Source: Methylobacter sp.
Lineage (GTDB): Bacteria; Pseudomonadota; Gammaproteobacteria; Methylococcales; Methylomonadaceae
Direction of reading: 5' to 3'
Length of the DNA stretch: 64,000 nt
NCBI RefSeq assembly: GCF_004322395.1
Contig: NZ_SCTW01000101.1
Span: 1 to 64,000 of the forward strand
The translations under genes and the position numbers were made by a program. The notes beneath the pieces were generated by a model. That model was not told the origin of the DNA. It saw only the letters and a program-made list of their open reading frames with translations, and made no database searches. Positions 19,058 to 30,501 of this stretch are shown here, piece by piece. The first letter of the stretch is position 1, and each line of letters opens with the position of its first letter.

Positions 19058-19381
19058 CTAAACTTCTTCCATCGAACACATCAGCGGGTGTTGATGCTCT
19101 CGGGAATAGTCGTTAACTATATATACTTTGGTTTCAGCAACGTCTTTAGAATACATCCCGCACACCCCAATCCCCTGTATATGTATTTGCAGCATCACCT
19201 GAGTTGCTTTTTCTTCAGACATGTCAAAAAAATCCATTAAAATTTCAATCACAAAATCCATAGGCGTGAAGTCGTCGTTTAACAAGATAACCTTGTATAA
19301 AGGCGGTCTCTTTAATTTTGGCTTAGCTTCTTGAATAGCCAAACCACCATCTTTGTCTTTAAAGGGATCGGAATCGGACAT
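19058..19381 (-). CDS. clpS: ClpS, N-end rule adaptor for ClpAP
   Basis: A 107-residue adaptor delivering N-degron substrates to ClpA. The core [16 protein letters not shown] and the [19 protein letters not shown] stretch are diagnostic. A charged flexible N-terminal tail precedes the core. Directly upstream of clpA. Confidence 0.96.
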   Translation of the reverse strand: MSDSDPFKDKDGGLAIQEAKPKLKRPPLYKVILLNDDFTPMDFVIEILMDFFDMSEEKATQVMLQIHIQGIGVCGMYSKDVAETKVYIVNDYSREHQHPLMCSMEEV

Positions 19382-19570
19382 AGTTTTAAAGTAGTGAAAT
19401 ATTTAGCCTTAACATAGTGCCAATTCTGGCGAATTTCAACTCTTATGTTTGCAACAAAATAAACAAAGTGTGTGCGAAAGATTCACGAGGCTCTTTCTTA
19501 TAGTGTCTTTTTACCAACATAACATTGTCAAATCTAGTAAAATATCAGCTTTCATAGTTGGAACTCAGTA

Positions 19571-20032
19571 ATGGTTTGGAAACCGCATGTTACAGTTGCC
19601 GCAGTTATTGAACAAGGCAAACGTTTTTTAGTTGTAGAAGAAGAAACTTCCTACGGGCTTCAATTCAATCAGCCAGCAGGGCATCTTGAAGAGGGCGAAG
19701 ATCTAATTACCGCGATTAAGCGTGAAGTGCAGGAAGAAACCGGTTGGCAGTTTGAACCTGAGTACATCGTTTCCATCCAGCTTTGGCGAAAAAGTCCTGA
19801 TTCCCCCAGTTTTGTCAGAGTGTGTTTTTCCGGTCACTGTCATTCTCATAACCCGATGCAGCAGCTGGATGAAGGCATAGTTGCAACTCACTGGTTAACG
19901 CGCGATGAAATCGAAACTGAGCGGCATCGCTTGCGTAGTCCGCTGGTGCTTATTAGTATAGACGACTATCTCAGCGGGCAACGCCACCCCTTATCTTTGC
20001 TTAAATCATTTATCGATCTTGACCATGAGTAA
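19571..20032 (+). CDS. nudJ: NudJ-type Nudix hydrolase
   Basis: A 153-residue Nudix protein; the box reads [23 protein letters not shown], shown here only by its ends (Gly at the start, REVQEETGW at the end). NudJ hydrolyses thiamine diphosphate precursors and nucleoside di/triphosphates. As in Escherichia coli it lies directly before mnmA; the two overlap by eight bases (ATGAGTAA). Confidence 0.9.
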   Translation: MVWKPHVTVAAVIEQGKRFLVVEEETSYGLQFNQPAGHLEEGEDLITAIKREVQEETGWQFEPEYIVSIQLWRKSPDSPSFVRVCFSGHCHSHNPMQQLDEGIVATHWLTRDEIETERHRLRSPLVLISIDDYLSGQRHPLSLLKSFIDLDHE

Positions 20033-21119
20033 AAAAGTAATCGTCGGTATGTCCGGCGGTGTCGATTCTTCGGTAACTGCTTTGCTGCTTTTGGAGCAAG
20101 GTCATCAAGTTACCGGTTTGTTTATGAAGAACTGGGAAGAAGACGATGGTACCGAGTATTGCACCGCAATGGAAGATCTCGCTGATGCCCAGCAAGTCTG
20201 CGATAAATTAGGCATAGAATTAAAAACCGTGAATTTTGCCGCCGAATATTGGGATGAGGTCTTTGAAGTTTTCTTGTCTGAATTCAAAGCAGGGCGCACG
20301 CCTAATCCGGACATTTTGTGCAACAAACATGTTAAGTTCAAAGCCTTTCTGAATTATGCGATTGAAGACTTGGGGGCGGAATATATAGCTACGGGGCATT
20401 ATGCGCGTGTGGACGAAAGAGATGGAGAGTTCTTTTTGTTAAAAGGCCTGGACCCGAATAAAGAGCAAAGTTATTTTCTTTATACGCTTGGACAAAAACA
20501 ATTGTCGCGCACGCTGTTTCCGATAGGTCATTTACATAAACCGGAAATCCGGGCCATGGCCGATAAAGCCGGTTTTGCCAATAGCCGTAAAAAAGACAGC
20601 ACCGGCATCTGCTTTATCGGCGAGCGCAAATTCACCGAATTTTTGCAACGCTATCTGCCTACTCAGCCGGGTGAAATGCGAACCCCAGAAGGGCAGTATA
20701 TCGGCAAACATCACGGCTTGATGTACTACACGTTGGGTCAACGCCAAGGCTTGGGCATAGGCGGCGTTAAAAATGCGCCGGATGAGCCGTGGTATGTACT
20801 GGAAAAAGATTTGGAAAATAATGTTTTGATTGTCGGCCAAGGCCACGATCACCCGCTGATGTTGCATAACATGCTCGAAGCCAGTCAACTGGATTGGTGC
20901 AACAATAGGCCGTTGACTAAACCAATACGCTGTAGCGCTAAAACCCGTTATCGTCAGGCGGACCAGCCCTGCTATTTAGAACCGGTAGGCGAAGATAGAT
21001 GCAAAGCTGTTTTCGACGAACCGCAAAGAGCCATTACACCTGGTCAATCCGTCGTTTTTTACGAGGGTGAAATATGCTTGGGCGGCGGGATTATTGAATC
21101 CAAAGCTTTTGTCTTGTAG
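20025..21119 (+). CDS. mnmA: tRNA-specific 2-thiouridylase MnmA
   Basis: Thiolates U34 of Lys, Glu and Gln tRNAs. The 364-residue protein carries the PP-loop GMSGGVDSS, the first catalytic Cys in [12 protein letters not shown] (near residue 100) and the second in [12 protein letters not shown] (near residue 195). I start at the ATG at 20025 inside the end of nudJ; the in-frame TTG six bases earlier is less likely. Followed by purB as in other gammaproteobacteria, with hflD missing between them. Confidence 0.97.
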   Translation: MSKKVIVGMSGGVDSSVTALLLLEQGHQVTGLFMKNWEEDDGTEYCTAMEDLADAQQVCDKLGIELKTVNFAAEYWDEVFEVFLSEFKAGRTPNPDILCNKHVKFKAFLNYAIEDLGAEYIATGHYARVDERDGEFFLLKGLDPNKEQSYFLYTLGQKQLSRTLFPIGHLHKPEIRAMADKAGFANSRKKDSTGICFIGERKFTEFLQRYLPTQPGEMRTPEGQYIGKHHGLMYYTLGQRQGLGIGGVKNAPDEPWYVLEKDLENNVLIVGQGHDHPLMLHNMLEASQLDWCNNRPLTKPIRCSAKTRYRQADQPCYLEPVGEDRCKAVFDEPQRAITPGQSVVFYEGEICLGGGIIESKAFVL

Positions 21120-21136
21120 GCAAAGCTAACGAATAA

Positions 21137-22531
<1,395 letters not shown>

Positions 22532-22542
22532 AGTCCATTGAA

Positions 22543-22576
22543 AGCCAGATCTACTCTTTGATTAGATGATCTGGCT
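22543..22576. terminator. Inverted repeat between convergent purB and the PhoH-family gene
   Basis: A perfect nine-base inverted repeat (AGCCAGATC at 22543-22551, complement at 22568-22576) lies just after the purB stop. No T-run follows, so function as an intrinsic terminator is uncertain. Confidence 0.35.
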
Positions 22577-22626
22577 AAAACGTTCATGGTTCGGCACGCT
22601 CTTCACGAAAAACATAACGAGTTCAT

Positions 22627-24042
22627 CTACAAAGTATCTGAGGCGTAATCAGCCAAGCGTGAGCGCTCGCCGCGCCGCAAGGTGATATGCGCTCCATGGG
22701 GCCAAGTTTTAAAACGGTCTACAACATAAGTCAATCCGGACGTAGTCGCGGTTAAATAAGGCGTGTCTATTTGCGAAAGATTGCCGATACAGATGATTTT
22801 GGTTCCAGGCCCTGCACGGGTTATCAGGGTTTTCATTTGTTTTGAAGTCAGGTTTTGAGCTTCGTCAATGATCAGGTAGCGGTTGAGGAACGTCCGTCCG
22901 CGCATAAAGTTAAGCGACCTGATTTTGACCCGGTTCATAATAATATTGCTGGTAGCGCTTTGTTCCCATTCGCCGTGTTCCGCATTTTGGCCCAGCAGTT
23001 CAAGGTTATCAATTAATGCGCCCATCCACGGCGCCATTTTTTCTTCTTCCGTTCCGGGCAGAAAGCCTATATCTTCACCGACCGGCACGGTTTCGCGGGT
23101 CATGATAATTTCCTGGTAGGCTTTGTTTTCCAGGGTTAATGTAAGTCCTGCAGCCAGCGCCAGTAGGGTTTTGCCGGTACCTGCCGTGCCTAATAAAGTA
23201 ACAAAATCAATGTTGGGATCTAGCAAGACATTGAGCGCAAAGTTCTGCTCCCGATTTTTTGCCGTTATGCCCCAGACATTGTTATGTTTTGCACGGTAAT
23301 CCTTTGCCAGTTCCAATACCGCAATCTGTCCGTCGCAAGATCTGACGATGGCTTCAAAATTGGTTTCGTCTTCTATGTACAAATACTGGTTGGGATACCA
23401 TTCGGCGACTAGCGGATCGTCCAGTTTGTAAAAAGTGCGGTTTTTTTCCTGCCAAGACTCCATTTTGGTGCCGTGTACTTCCCAGAAATCCTTTTCCAGC
23501 GCCATTGCGCCGCTGTATAGCAAGTCGATGTCATCAAGGGTTTGGTCATTATGATAGTCTTCCGCAAGCAACTCCAAGGTTGCAGCCTTGATGCGCATGT
23601 TGATATCTTTCGATACCAGAATAACAGTGGTATCGGGCAGTTCTTTGGTCAACGCCAACACGATGCGGAGTATTGAATTATCGGCAATATTGCCGGGCAT
23701 GCTTTCCGGTAGCAGCGCAGTCATAGCGCTGGTCTGGAAATATAAACGTCCGGCGTCAGTTGTATCGGTATTCGGCCTGTGTTTTATGCTCGACAGCGGT
23801 AGGCCGTCATTAATGGTTTGCTGGTTAGCGTCGCAAATTAATTCATCAAGAAATCGGCTGACCTGCCTTACATTGCGCGCCAGTTCGGTTAGGCCTTTTT
23901 TTGCATGATCAAGTTCTTCCAGAACAATCATCGGGATAAAGATGTCATGTTCCTTGAAGCGGAAGATCGAGGTTGGATCGTGCATCAGCACATTGGTGTC
24001 CAAGACAAACAGCTTTTTATCCGACGACGTTTGAATATTCAT
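22627..24042 (-). CDS. PhoH-family ATPase with N-terminal PIN domain
   Basis: A 471-residue two-domain protein. Residues ~10-140 form a PIN-type nuclease domain (FVLDTNVLMHDP, later acidic residues), and the C-terminal half is a PhoH ATPase with Walker A GTAGTGKTLLA and the RTFLNRYLIIDEAQNLT Walker B region. This is the PIN-PhoH (PhoAT/YlaK-like) architecture, linked to RNA unwinding and cleavage. Two bases separate its start from the bcp stop, so bcp and this gene likely form one unit. Substrate unknown. Confidence 0.88.
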   Translation of the reverse strand: MNIQTSSDKKLFVLDTNVLMHDPTSIFRFKEHDIFIPMIVLEELDHAKKGLTELARNVRQVSRFLDELICDANQQTINDGLPLSSIKHRPNTDTTDAGRLYFQTSAMTALLPESMPGNIADNSILRIVLALTKELPDTTVILVSKDINMRIKAATLELLAEDYHNDQTLDDIDLLYSGAMALEKDFWEVHGTKMESWQEKNRTFYKLDDPLVAEWYPNQYLYIEDETNFEAIVRSCDGQIAVLELAKDYRAKHNNVWGITAKNREQNFALNVLLDPNIDFVTLLGTAGTGKTLLALAAGLTLTLENKAYQEIIMTRETVPVGEDIGFLPGTEEEKMAPWMGALIDNLELLGQNAEHGEWEQSATSNIIMNRVKIRSLNFMRGRTFLNRYLIIDEAQNLTSKQMKTLITRAGPGTKIICIGNLSQIDTPYLTATTSGLTYVVDRFKTWPHGAHITLRRGERSRLADYASDTL

Positions 24043-24044
24043 AG

Positions 24045-24515
24045 TTAAGCGCCTGCGAGCTCATGTAAGAATTGCAGGACCTCGTCACAATGGCTTTTGA
24101 CTTTTACTTTACGCCATTCGCGAACCAGCACACCTTGAGGATTGACCAAAAAGGTGCTACGTTCGATTCCTCGAACCTGCTTGCCGTACATGTTTTTCAT
24201 TTTGATGACGTCGAACAGCTGACACAGTTTTTCATCGGGGTCTGACAATAAATCAAAGGGAAATTCCTGTTTACATTTAAAGCCTTCATGAACGCGAATA
24301 GTGTCACGGGATATGCCTACTATAACGGTATTGAACGCAGTAAATTTTTCAATGTTATCGCGAAAACTTTGACCTTCCTGAATACAGCCTGGCGTGTTAT
24401 CTTTAGGGTAAAAATAAATAACAAGATATTTACCTTGATAGTCACTTAATCTTATTGTTTTATCGCCAGTAGATAGGGCTTCAAAATCGGGTATGGGGCT
24501 GCCAAGAGTTATCAT
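24045..24515 (-). CDS. bcp: Thioredoxin-dependent peroxiredoxin, Bcp/PrxQ type
   Basis: Thiol peroxidase of 156 residues. The peroxidatic site is PKDNTPGCIQEG. The Cys five residues further on, which resolves the disulfide in many PrxQ proteins, is replaced (the next residues are Gln-Ser-Phe), so this member may use another resolving partner. ATG at 24515 chosen over an in-frame TTG two codons earlier. gcvR lies upstream, the E. coli order gcvR-bcp. Confidence 0.92.
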   Translation of the reverse strand: MITLGSPIPDFEALSTGDKTIRLSDYQGKYLVIYFYPKDNTPGCIQEGQSFRDNIEKFTAFNTVIVGISRDTIRVHEGFKCKQEFPFDLLSDPDEKLCQLFDVIKMKNMYGKQVRGIERSTFLVNPQGVLVREWRKVKVKSHCDEVLQFLHELAGA

Positions 24516-24523
24516 TATCAAGG

Positions 24524-25048
24524 TTACCGTTTTATAGGTTCAAGAATGGCATCTATATTTAATCGGTCGCAAAAATCCAAAAACTCCTCACGTAGCGACA
24601 GAAGATGAAGTTGCGGCGGGATCAAAATTACAAATTTGGTCGAGAAGACTGAGGTTTGAATATAGGGCGCCTGATAACAGCTGCCGGTTATTTCCTCAAT
24701 GTCTATTTCCCTGTCAAACAGAAAAGAAGTAATTGATTCTGTGACATTATCGCGATCCAGAGAAATGGTTTCCAATGAATAAGGGACGCACTCCTTGGGC
24801 TTGTCTTTTTGTTCGGGGCGTAAGGTGTGAACTTTGATATCCAGTCTTCTTTGTATAATGTCCAGAGTACTTTCAAATTTGGCAATTTGATTCCAGTTGC
24901 CGGAAATAAGTAGGTATGCGGCAGTAGACTGAGCGAGACGGGACAGCCTTATTTCCAAAATAGTACATTTACAGTCGCGTATGGCGGGTAATATTTCGGC
25001 AATAAAATTAATCTGATGATTGCCTAAGGCAGTGATAGCTAGTTGCAT
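24524..25048 (-). CDS. gcvR: GcvR-like ACT-domain regulatory protein
   Basis: A 174-residue protein of two ACT-like halves, beginning MQLAITALGNHQINF. I choose the ATG at 25048 (AAGAGA upstream) and not the codon 60 bases further out. GcvR binds GcvA and represses the glycine cleavage operon when glycine is low. Similarity to E. coli GcvR is moderate, and adjacency to bcp supports the call. No riboswitch or gcv genes nearby. Confidence 0.8.
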   Translation of the reverse strand: MQLAITALGNHQINFIAEILPAIRDCKCTILEIRLSRLAQSTAAYLLISGNWNQIAKFESTLDIIQRRLDIKVHTLRPEQKDKPKECVPYSLETISLDRDNVTESITSFLFDREIDIEEITGSCYQAPYIQTSVFSTKFVILIPPQLHLLSLREEFLDFCDRLNIDAILEPIKR

Positions 25049-25216
25049 TTTGTCTCTTAAAAGTTTTTTTGAGAGTTTAGCATCAAACAGGCGAAACTTT
25101 ATGAACATTAAGTTTATTTGGTACTAAAATGATAAAAAATTCGCTTTTTTCCAATAAATACCAAACACTACATTTAAACTTTGTGGTTATTTTAATTCTC
25201 ATTACTGAGCCTGAAT

Positions 25217-28200
25217 ATGACTGACTCAACAGATAAAAAATCAAAAGAAAAGAGCGATAATCTCGCTGTCGATCTGGATGCTATGCTGGACGAGGCGGAG
25301 TCTTCTTTTATTCCGATCAATGAGCTTCAGGATGAAGAAGATGCTATTGATAGGTTGCTGATGAATGCCGATTTTGATGCAGATGATGCGTTAATGAAAA
25401 AAGATGTTGGACTGCATGATGAGCTGGATGATTTTTTAAATTTTGACGGCTTTGAGAAGAATTTTAACAAGCCGGAAAAGGCACAGTCGGCCGTTGCAGG
25501 GTTAGAGCAAACTGCTGGAAATTCAACTTTTACTTCGTTAAATGAAGCGCAGTATGATGAAGATGACCTTGACAGATTAGTGATGAACGCTGCTCTTGAT
25601 GCAGACTATGAGCCGGAGCAAGCGGCTGGTGATGTTGAGATGCCTGAAGAGTTGGACAGCCTATCTGACTTTAGTGATTTCGATGAGTCGGAAATAGTTT
25701 CGAGAGTCAAAGCCGATGAACATGAGCAGGGTGATACGGCGCCACGGGAAGAACTGGATGACTATTTCAGCTTGATCAATAATTTTGATGAATTGGATAT
25801 GATTCAAGATGATAAGGTCGATGCTTCGATTTCAGCTGAGGCGAAATTAATTACGCCAGTAATAGTTGAAGAATCAGATAAGGAAGAAGATGTAGATGGG
25901 GTTGAAGAGTTGGACAAATTCTCGGATTTTAGCGATTTCTATGAACCGGACATCATTCCGGCAGTCGAAGAAGTCGTGAAACCTGAACAGCCCAAAGAGA
26001 ACCTATCCTCAACAATTAACAATACCGGCCTGTCGGACGAGATCGATGACTTTTCCGGCTTTAACGGATTCGATGATGATCTAGGTGAATCGGATCTAAT
26101 TCAAGACGATAAAGATGAAGCATCAGTTCCGGCTGCACTAGATTTAAACGTGTCCGCAGAAGACGCCTTAGGTGAAGAAAAGGATGTTGATGCAGTTGAA
26201 GAGCTGGATGGTTTTTCTGATTTTAGTGATTTCGATGAGCCGGACATAATTTCTGAAGTCGAAATCGAGGAACCAGAGCTGGTTATGGATAATTCATCCT
26301 CACTTGCAAATGATGGCAATCTGCCGGAAGAGTTTGATGATGTTTCAGATGTTGGCGGCTTTGGCGTGGATTTTAACGAATCGGATATAATTCAGGATGA
26401 TGACGTTGAGGCTTCGGCGAATTTGGTCGAAGCCGATAAAGACCAGAAAGCAGTAATTGAGCAATCATTCGACGATAACAACACTGTCGACATCGACAGC
26501 TTGTCTCCGAATGACGGTTTGGATGCACAGGATGCTTTAGAACAAACAGTCGAAATTGTTGACGAAGCCGATGAATTTGATAAGTCAGACCTGATCCAAG
26601 ACGATGAGATTGGGTCTACGGCAGATTTAGTTGTAGCTGATGAAGAGCTGCCGATAGCAGTTGAAGAATCAGTTAATAATGTTCAGGATGACGAAAGCAG
26701 CTTTAACGCTCTATTTGCATACGCCGATTCTGATGTAGAGGATATATTGGAACAGGCAGACGAGAAGGACGATGCACTCATTGATGATGCAGGTCTGCCG
26801 GATGAGGTTGATGATTTTTCCGGCTTTAGCGACAATTTTAATGAATCAGATCTGATTCAGGATAATGAAGTTGAAACTTCGGCGGATTCAGCTGCAGCTA
26901 ATGAAGAGTTGGGGGCGGTAATTGAAGAATCAGTCAATGATGTGCAGGATGACGAAAGTAGCTTTAATGCTTTATTTGCGGATGCCGATTTCGGTGAAGA
27001 GAATGCGTTAGAACAAGTGGAAGGGAAAGAACAAGAGTTTGGTGACGATACAGATTTAAACGAAATTAATGATTTTTTTAAATCGAATGATGATAACGAC
27101 ATTTTTTCCAGACAGACTGAAGATGCGCAGTTAACAAAGAGCGGAAAAACATCAACTCAGGATGAACAAGAAGATGATTTTCTTTTACCTGATTTTGATA
27201 TTACTGCCGATACAGAAATTTCCGATACGCTTGCTGATGCGAAAATTGAAGAACGTGAGTTCTCCGACGCTTTTGATAGCAGTAACTTCTTGAACGAAAA
27301 TGAAGCTGTGCAAACTTTCGAGCCGGAAACTCCGGCGCTGAAACCGGAAGCTAAAGACACAGTTGCCGAGCCCACTCCGGCACAAGCGGCCGATACAGCG
27401 ACAGAAGATATTGAAAATGTAAAGTTAAGCCCATTTAATTTTGAGTATGAAGATTTAAAAAAACAACTGGAAGATGCTGAAAATAAAGTTAAAAAGGCTA
27501 AGCGTTACAGCTATTTGGCGATGGGCTTTGGAGCTGTTGCCTTAAGTACGGCCGCCGGATTAGGTGTGATGACTTATGGGGCGAAAACGGAGGTTTCAAG
27601 ATTAACCGAAGCAGTTACAACTCTTGAGGCTAACTTGGCAAAAAGCGCTGCAAACAGCCCTAGCGAAGAAGTTAATGCTATGAGAAATTCGGTTGTATTG
27701 TTGAATAAGCAGGTCGATGGTTTTATAACCGAGCTGAAAGGAAATTCTCAGTTTCCCGTCGATTTGTTAAATAACAAAGTCCCTAATATTGTGGCAAAGC
27801 AGGATATGGTGAGCAAGGCGCTTGATATGTTGCAGGTCAAAGTAGGTAATTTGGAAGAGAAAGTATCTTCAACGCCCTCCGCGCCATCCGTTGTTGAACC
27901 ACCTAAGGTCGAAGTAGCCCCTGGACCTGCGCCTATAAAAGAAGAAAATGTACATGAGATTGCGTCAGCTAAAATTACGCCAGAGCATGAGCATGGTAAA
28001 AGCATAGATAAGCACGATCTTCACGATCCTAAAGAGGCATCTGCACATAATTATGCAAAAGAAGTAGCAGAAGTAGCGGTGCATGAGCCTGCATCAACCA
28101 AAGAAGAAGCTGTACATGAGCAAACTCCAACCAAAGAGAAAACTAAGCATGAGACGGCTCCTGTCAAATCGAAACCTCAACCTGAAGTGGCAGCGGCTAA

Positions 28201-28501
28201 ACCGGTAGTTCCCGAACAAGTTATTGTCGAAGAGAAACCAGTAAAGGCAATCAAACAAGCCGTTATCGGAAAATGGGGGATAAATTTGGTTGCGTTTAAA
28301 CAGGAATGGTTTGCCAAAAGCAAAGCCGCTGAATTTGCGCGCCTTGGTGTTTTTGCCGAAGTAATACCCGTCCATGAAAAGAATATGACAATGTACCGGT
28401 TGCGAGTCGGAGGGTTCAAGAGCAAAGCAGAAGCGAATGCAAATACGGCTAAAATCAAACAAGCGCTTAATCTGGATTCGGTTTGGGTGAGCGATAACTA
28501 G
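25217..28501 (+). CDS. Large acidic repeat protein with one membrane segment and a C-terminal SPOR domain
   Basis: A 1094-residue protein not assigned to a named gene. Residues 1-~755 are extremely acidic and repetitive: ESDLIQDD-like units occur at least five times (ELDMIQDD, ESDLIQDD, ESDIIQDD, KSDLIQDD, ESDLIQDN) alternating with DFSDF(D/Y)EPDII-like units. A Lys/Arg-rich stretch and one transmembrane helix follow (near residues 765-790), then a coiled-coil segment, a His/Glu/Pro/Lys-rich linker and a SPOR domain in the last ~75 residues (WGINLVAFKQEWFAKSKAAE...). Basic residues before the helix suggest the acidic part is cytoplasmic and the peptidoglycan-binding SPOR domain periplasmic. 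A FimV-like or division-site role is possible but not shown. Confidence 0.75.
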   Translation: MTDSTDKKSKEKSDNLAVDLDAMLDEAESSFIPINELQDEEDAIDRLLMNADFDADDALMKKDVGLHDELDDFLNFDGFEKNFNKPEKAQSAVAGLEQTAGNSTFTSLNEAQYDEDDLDRLVMNAALDADYEPEQAAGDVEMPEELDSLSDFSDFDESEIVSRVKADEHEQGDTAPREELDDYFSLINNFDELDMIQDDKVDASISAEAKLITPVIVEESDKEEDVDGVEELDKFSDFSDFYEPDIIPAVEEVVKPEQPKENLSSTINNTGLSDEIDDFSGFNGFDDDLGESDLIQDDKDEASVPAALDLNVSAEDALGEEKDVDAVEELDGFSDFSDFDEPDIISEVEIEEPELVMDNSSSLANDGNLPEEFDDVSDVGGFGVDFNESDIIQDDDVEASANLVEADKDQKAVIEQSFDDNNTVDIDSLSPNDGLDAQDALEQTVEIVDEADEFDKSDLIQDDEIGSTADLVVADEELPIAVEESVNNVQDDESSFNALFAYADSDVEDILEQADEKDDALIDDAGLPDEVDDFSGFSDNFNESDLIQDNEVETSADSAAANEELGAVIEESVNDVQDDESSFNALFADADFGEENALEQVEGKEQEFGDDTDLNEINDFFKSNDDNDIFSRQTEDAQLTKSGKTSTQDEQEDDFLLPDFDITADTEISDTLADAKIEEREFSDAFDSSNFLNENEAVQTFEPETPALKPEAKDTVAEPTPAQAADTATEDIENVKLSPFNFEYEDLKKQLEDAENKVKKAKRYSYLAMGFGAVALSTAAGLGVMTYGAKTEVSRLTEAVTTLEANLAKSAANSPSEEVNAMRNSVVLLNKQVDGFITELKGNSQFPVDLLNNKVPNIVAKQDMVSKALDMLQVKVGNLEEKVSSTPSAPSVVEPPKVEVAPGPAPIKEENVHEIASAKITPEHEHGKSIDKHDLHDPKEASAHNYAKEVAEVAVHEPASTKEEAVHEQTPTKEKTKHETAPVKSKPQPEVAAAKPVVPEQVIVEEKPVKAIKQAVIGKWGINLVAFKQEWFAKSKAAEFARLGVFAEVIPVHEKNMTMYRLRVGGFKSKAEANANTAKIKQALNLDSVWVSDN

Positions 28502-28511
28502 AACTTTGTCG

Positions 28512-29408
28512 ATGAGAGAGAAAAAACTGGTTGTAGCGGTATCATCCAGAGCGTTATTCAATCTGGATGAATCGCATACGATATTTGAAACACAGGGCAG
28601 GGAAGCTTTCTGCCGCTATCAAATAGAGCATGAAGATGAAGTTTTGGAGCCGGGGTACGGTTTTGCCCTGGTTGAGAAGTTTCTGAGCTTGAATGACAGT
28701 TGCCCCGATGATCCGCTGGTTGAAATTATTCTGTTATCACAAAATAGTGCAGATACGGGTTTAAGAATCTTTAATTCTATTGCCCATCATCAGTTGAAGA
28801 TTATCCGAGCGGCGTTTACCAGCGGCGCATCTCCATACGGTTATATTCCTGCATTCGGTGCGCATCTGTTTTTATCGGCCAATGCCGATGATGTCGCTAA
28901 GGCTTTGGATGCGGGGTTTGCGGCGGCAACTATTCTTTGCGGTCCTTCCATAACCTATCATTCCAAACAGCTGCGTATTGCTTTTGATGGTGATTCGGTG
29001 CTGTTTTCGGATGAGTCTGAACGGATTTACCAACAGCGCGGCCTGGATGTGTTCAGCGAAAATGAGCGTAACGAAGCCAAAAAGCCCTTATCCGGCGGGC
29101 CGTTTAAGGATTTTTTGAGTGCTCTGCATTACATTCAAACGCAGTTTGACCCGCAAGCGTCACCGATAAGAACCGCATTGGTGACCGCTCGCTCGGCTCC
29201 GGCTCATGAGCGGGTAGTCCGCACGCTAAGAGCCTGGGGGATCCGCATTGATGAAGCGCTATTTCTGGGAGGCATAGACAAGGGCGCTTTTTTGAGAGCA
29301 TTCGGCGCAGATATTTTCTTTGACGATCAAAAAGGCCATTGTGAATCTGCTGCCCGGCATGTCGCTGCTGCGCATGTGCCACACGGTATAATTAACCGGA
29401 AAGATTAA
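28512..29408 (+). CDS. 5'-nucleotidase family protein
   Basis: A 298-residue protein resembling the bacterial 5'-nucleotidase family (Pfam 5-nucleotidase type, cytosolic 5'-nucleotidase I-like). Visible stretches are VAVSSRALFNLDESH at the start, RIAFDGDSVLFSDESE (HAD-like Asp motif) and ALFLGGIDKGAFLRAFGADIFFDDQ at the end. It likely dephosphorylates nucleoside monophosphates. It starts 10 bases after the SPOR-protein stop; an in-frame TTG two codons earlier is an alternative. Convergent with epmB. Confidence 0.82.
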   Translation: MREKKLVVAVSSRALFNLDESHTIFETQGREAFCRYQIEHEDEVLEPGYGFALVEKFLSLNDSCPDDPLVEIILLSQNSADTGLRIFNSIAHHQLKIIRAAFTSGASPYGYIPAFGAHLFLSANADDVAKALDAGFAAATILCGPSITYHSKQLRIAFDGDSVLFSDESERIYQQRGLDVFSENERNEAKKPLSGGPFKDFLSALHYIQTQFDPQASPIRTALVTARSAPAHERVVRTLRAWGIRIDEALFLGGIDKGAFLRAFGADIFFDDQKGHCESAARHVAAAHVPHGIINRKD

Positions 29409-29409
29409 G

Positions 29410-30420
29410 CTATAAAATAGTCTGTTTTGATGAAGCTCCCGCCTGTTCTTTGACTAACTTTGGCACCAAATAGCCGGGTAGGATGGCTTGAACTTGTCGG
29501 ATAAGCGCCAGAGCTTCTGCCTCAGGAACTTCAAAATGTCCCGTTCCCGTCGCTTTATCCAGTAAATGCAGGTAATAAGGAATAATGCCGTGTCTGAATA
29601 GTTGTTCGCTCAGTTCGTATAGGACTTCCACATTATCATTTACACCCTTTAAAAGTACTGCTTGATTAAACAAGGTAATTCCACTGTTTTTCAGCGAGTT
29701 GCAGGCTGCAATAACACGGTTGTTGATTTCATTAGCATGGTTGCAATGCGTGATGATGATAATTTGTTTGGGACTTTGTTTAAGGATGTTAATAAAGGCA
29801 TCAGTTATTCGGGAGGGCAGGACGATAGGCAGTCGACTGTGAATTCGAATGCGTTGCACGTGCTCGATATTGTTCAATTGCTGAATGAGCGACGATAATC
29901 TTGAGTCGCTTAATAGCAATGGATCCCCTCCGCTTAAAATAACTTCCGAAATATCAGTGTCGTTCTGTATGGTTTGGATGGCCGCATTTTCTTTTTGTCT
30001 ATTAATTTGTAAATCAGCATATGGAAAATTACGGCGGAAACAGTATCGGCAGTTGATAGCGCAACTGCCGGTGTTGATAAGCAAAACCCGGCCATGGTAC
30101 TTGTGCAAAATACCACTTTGGGTAGCTGATGCAAGATCGCCTACCGGATCATTGCTAAAACCCGGATAGGCCGACAATTCATCATTAATAGGCAATACTT
30201 GGCGCAATAAAGGATCATGCGGATTGCCTTTTTCGATGCAGGCCGCAAAACTTAAAGGAACGCGTAAAGAGAAGTTTTCAGCTGCCGCGGCTGAGATCGG
30301 CAAATCGTCTTGTGATAAATTCAGGTAACGGCAAAGGACTTCAATGTTATTAAAAGCTTCAGCAAGTTGTTGTTGCCAGTTTTTAGTAAAGTGCTGTATT
30401 TCGGATTGTGGCTCGAGCAT
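29410..30420 (-). CDS. epmB: EF-P beta-lysylation protein EpmB (lysine 2,3-aminomutase-like)
   Basis: Radical SAM aminomutase of 336 residues converting L-alpha-lysine to (R)-beta-lysine for EF-P modification. The cluster motif is [13 protein letters not shown], and [14 protein letters not shown] follows. The PLP Lys region KGVNDN is present. It is divergent from efp-epmA across an 81-base gap, so all three parts of the modification system are together. A metabolic lysine 2,3-aminomutase is less likely given shorter length and context. Confidence 0.93.
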   Translation of the reverse strand: MLEPQSEIQHFTKNWQQQLAEAFNNIEVLCRYLNLSQDDLPISAAAAENFSLRVPLSFAACIEKGNPHDPLLRQVLPINDELSAYPGFSNDPVGDLASATQSGILHKYHGRVLLINTGSCAINCRYCFRRNFPYADLQINRQKENAAIQTIQNDTDISEVILSGGDPLLLSDSRLSSLIQQLNNIEHVQRIRIHSRLPIVLPSRITDAFINILKQSPKQIIIITHCNHANEINNRVIAACNSLKNSGITLFNQAVLLKGVNDNVEVLYELSEQLFRHGIIPYYLHLLDKATGTGHFEVPEAEALALIRQVQAILPGYLVPKLVKEQAGASSKQTIL

Positions 30421-30458
30421 CAGGAATTATTAAAGTTTCTATCAGTTGTTGCCTCTAT

Positions 30459-30464
30459 TATAAT
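30459..30464 (+). promoter_or_regulatory. Candidate -10 element for efp-epmA
   Basis: A consensus TATAAT sits 38 bases upstream of the efp ATG in the epmB-efp divergent gap. The matching -35 region (around 30436) is poor. Confidence 0.4.
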
Positions 30465-30501
30465 GGCTGAGTTTACATTGTTTGTCATATTTGAGGATAA
30501 A

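Noticed and set aside
25300-28560. Several long minus-strand open frames (Ser-rich proteins) under the acidic repeat gene
   Set aside because: They are antisense reflections of GAT/GAA/GAT-rich codons; no ribosome-binding sites and no family sequence.
30367-30501. N-terminal extension of efp
   Set aside because: The extension overlaps epmB and its divergent promoter area, while the ATG at 30502 has a proper ribosome-binding site and starts the family sequence.
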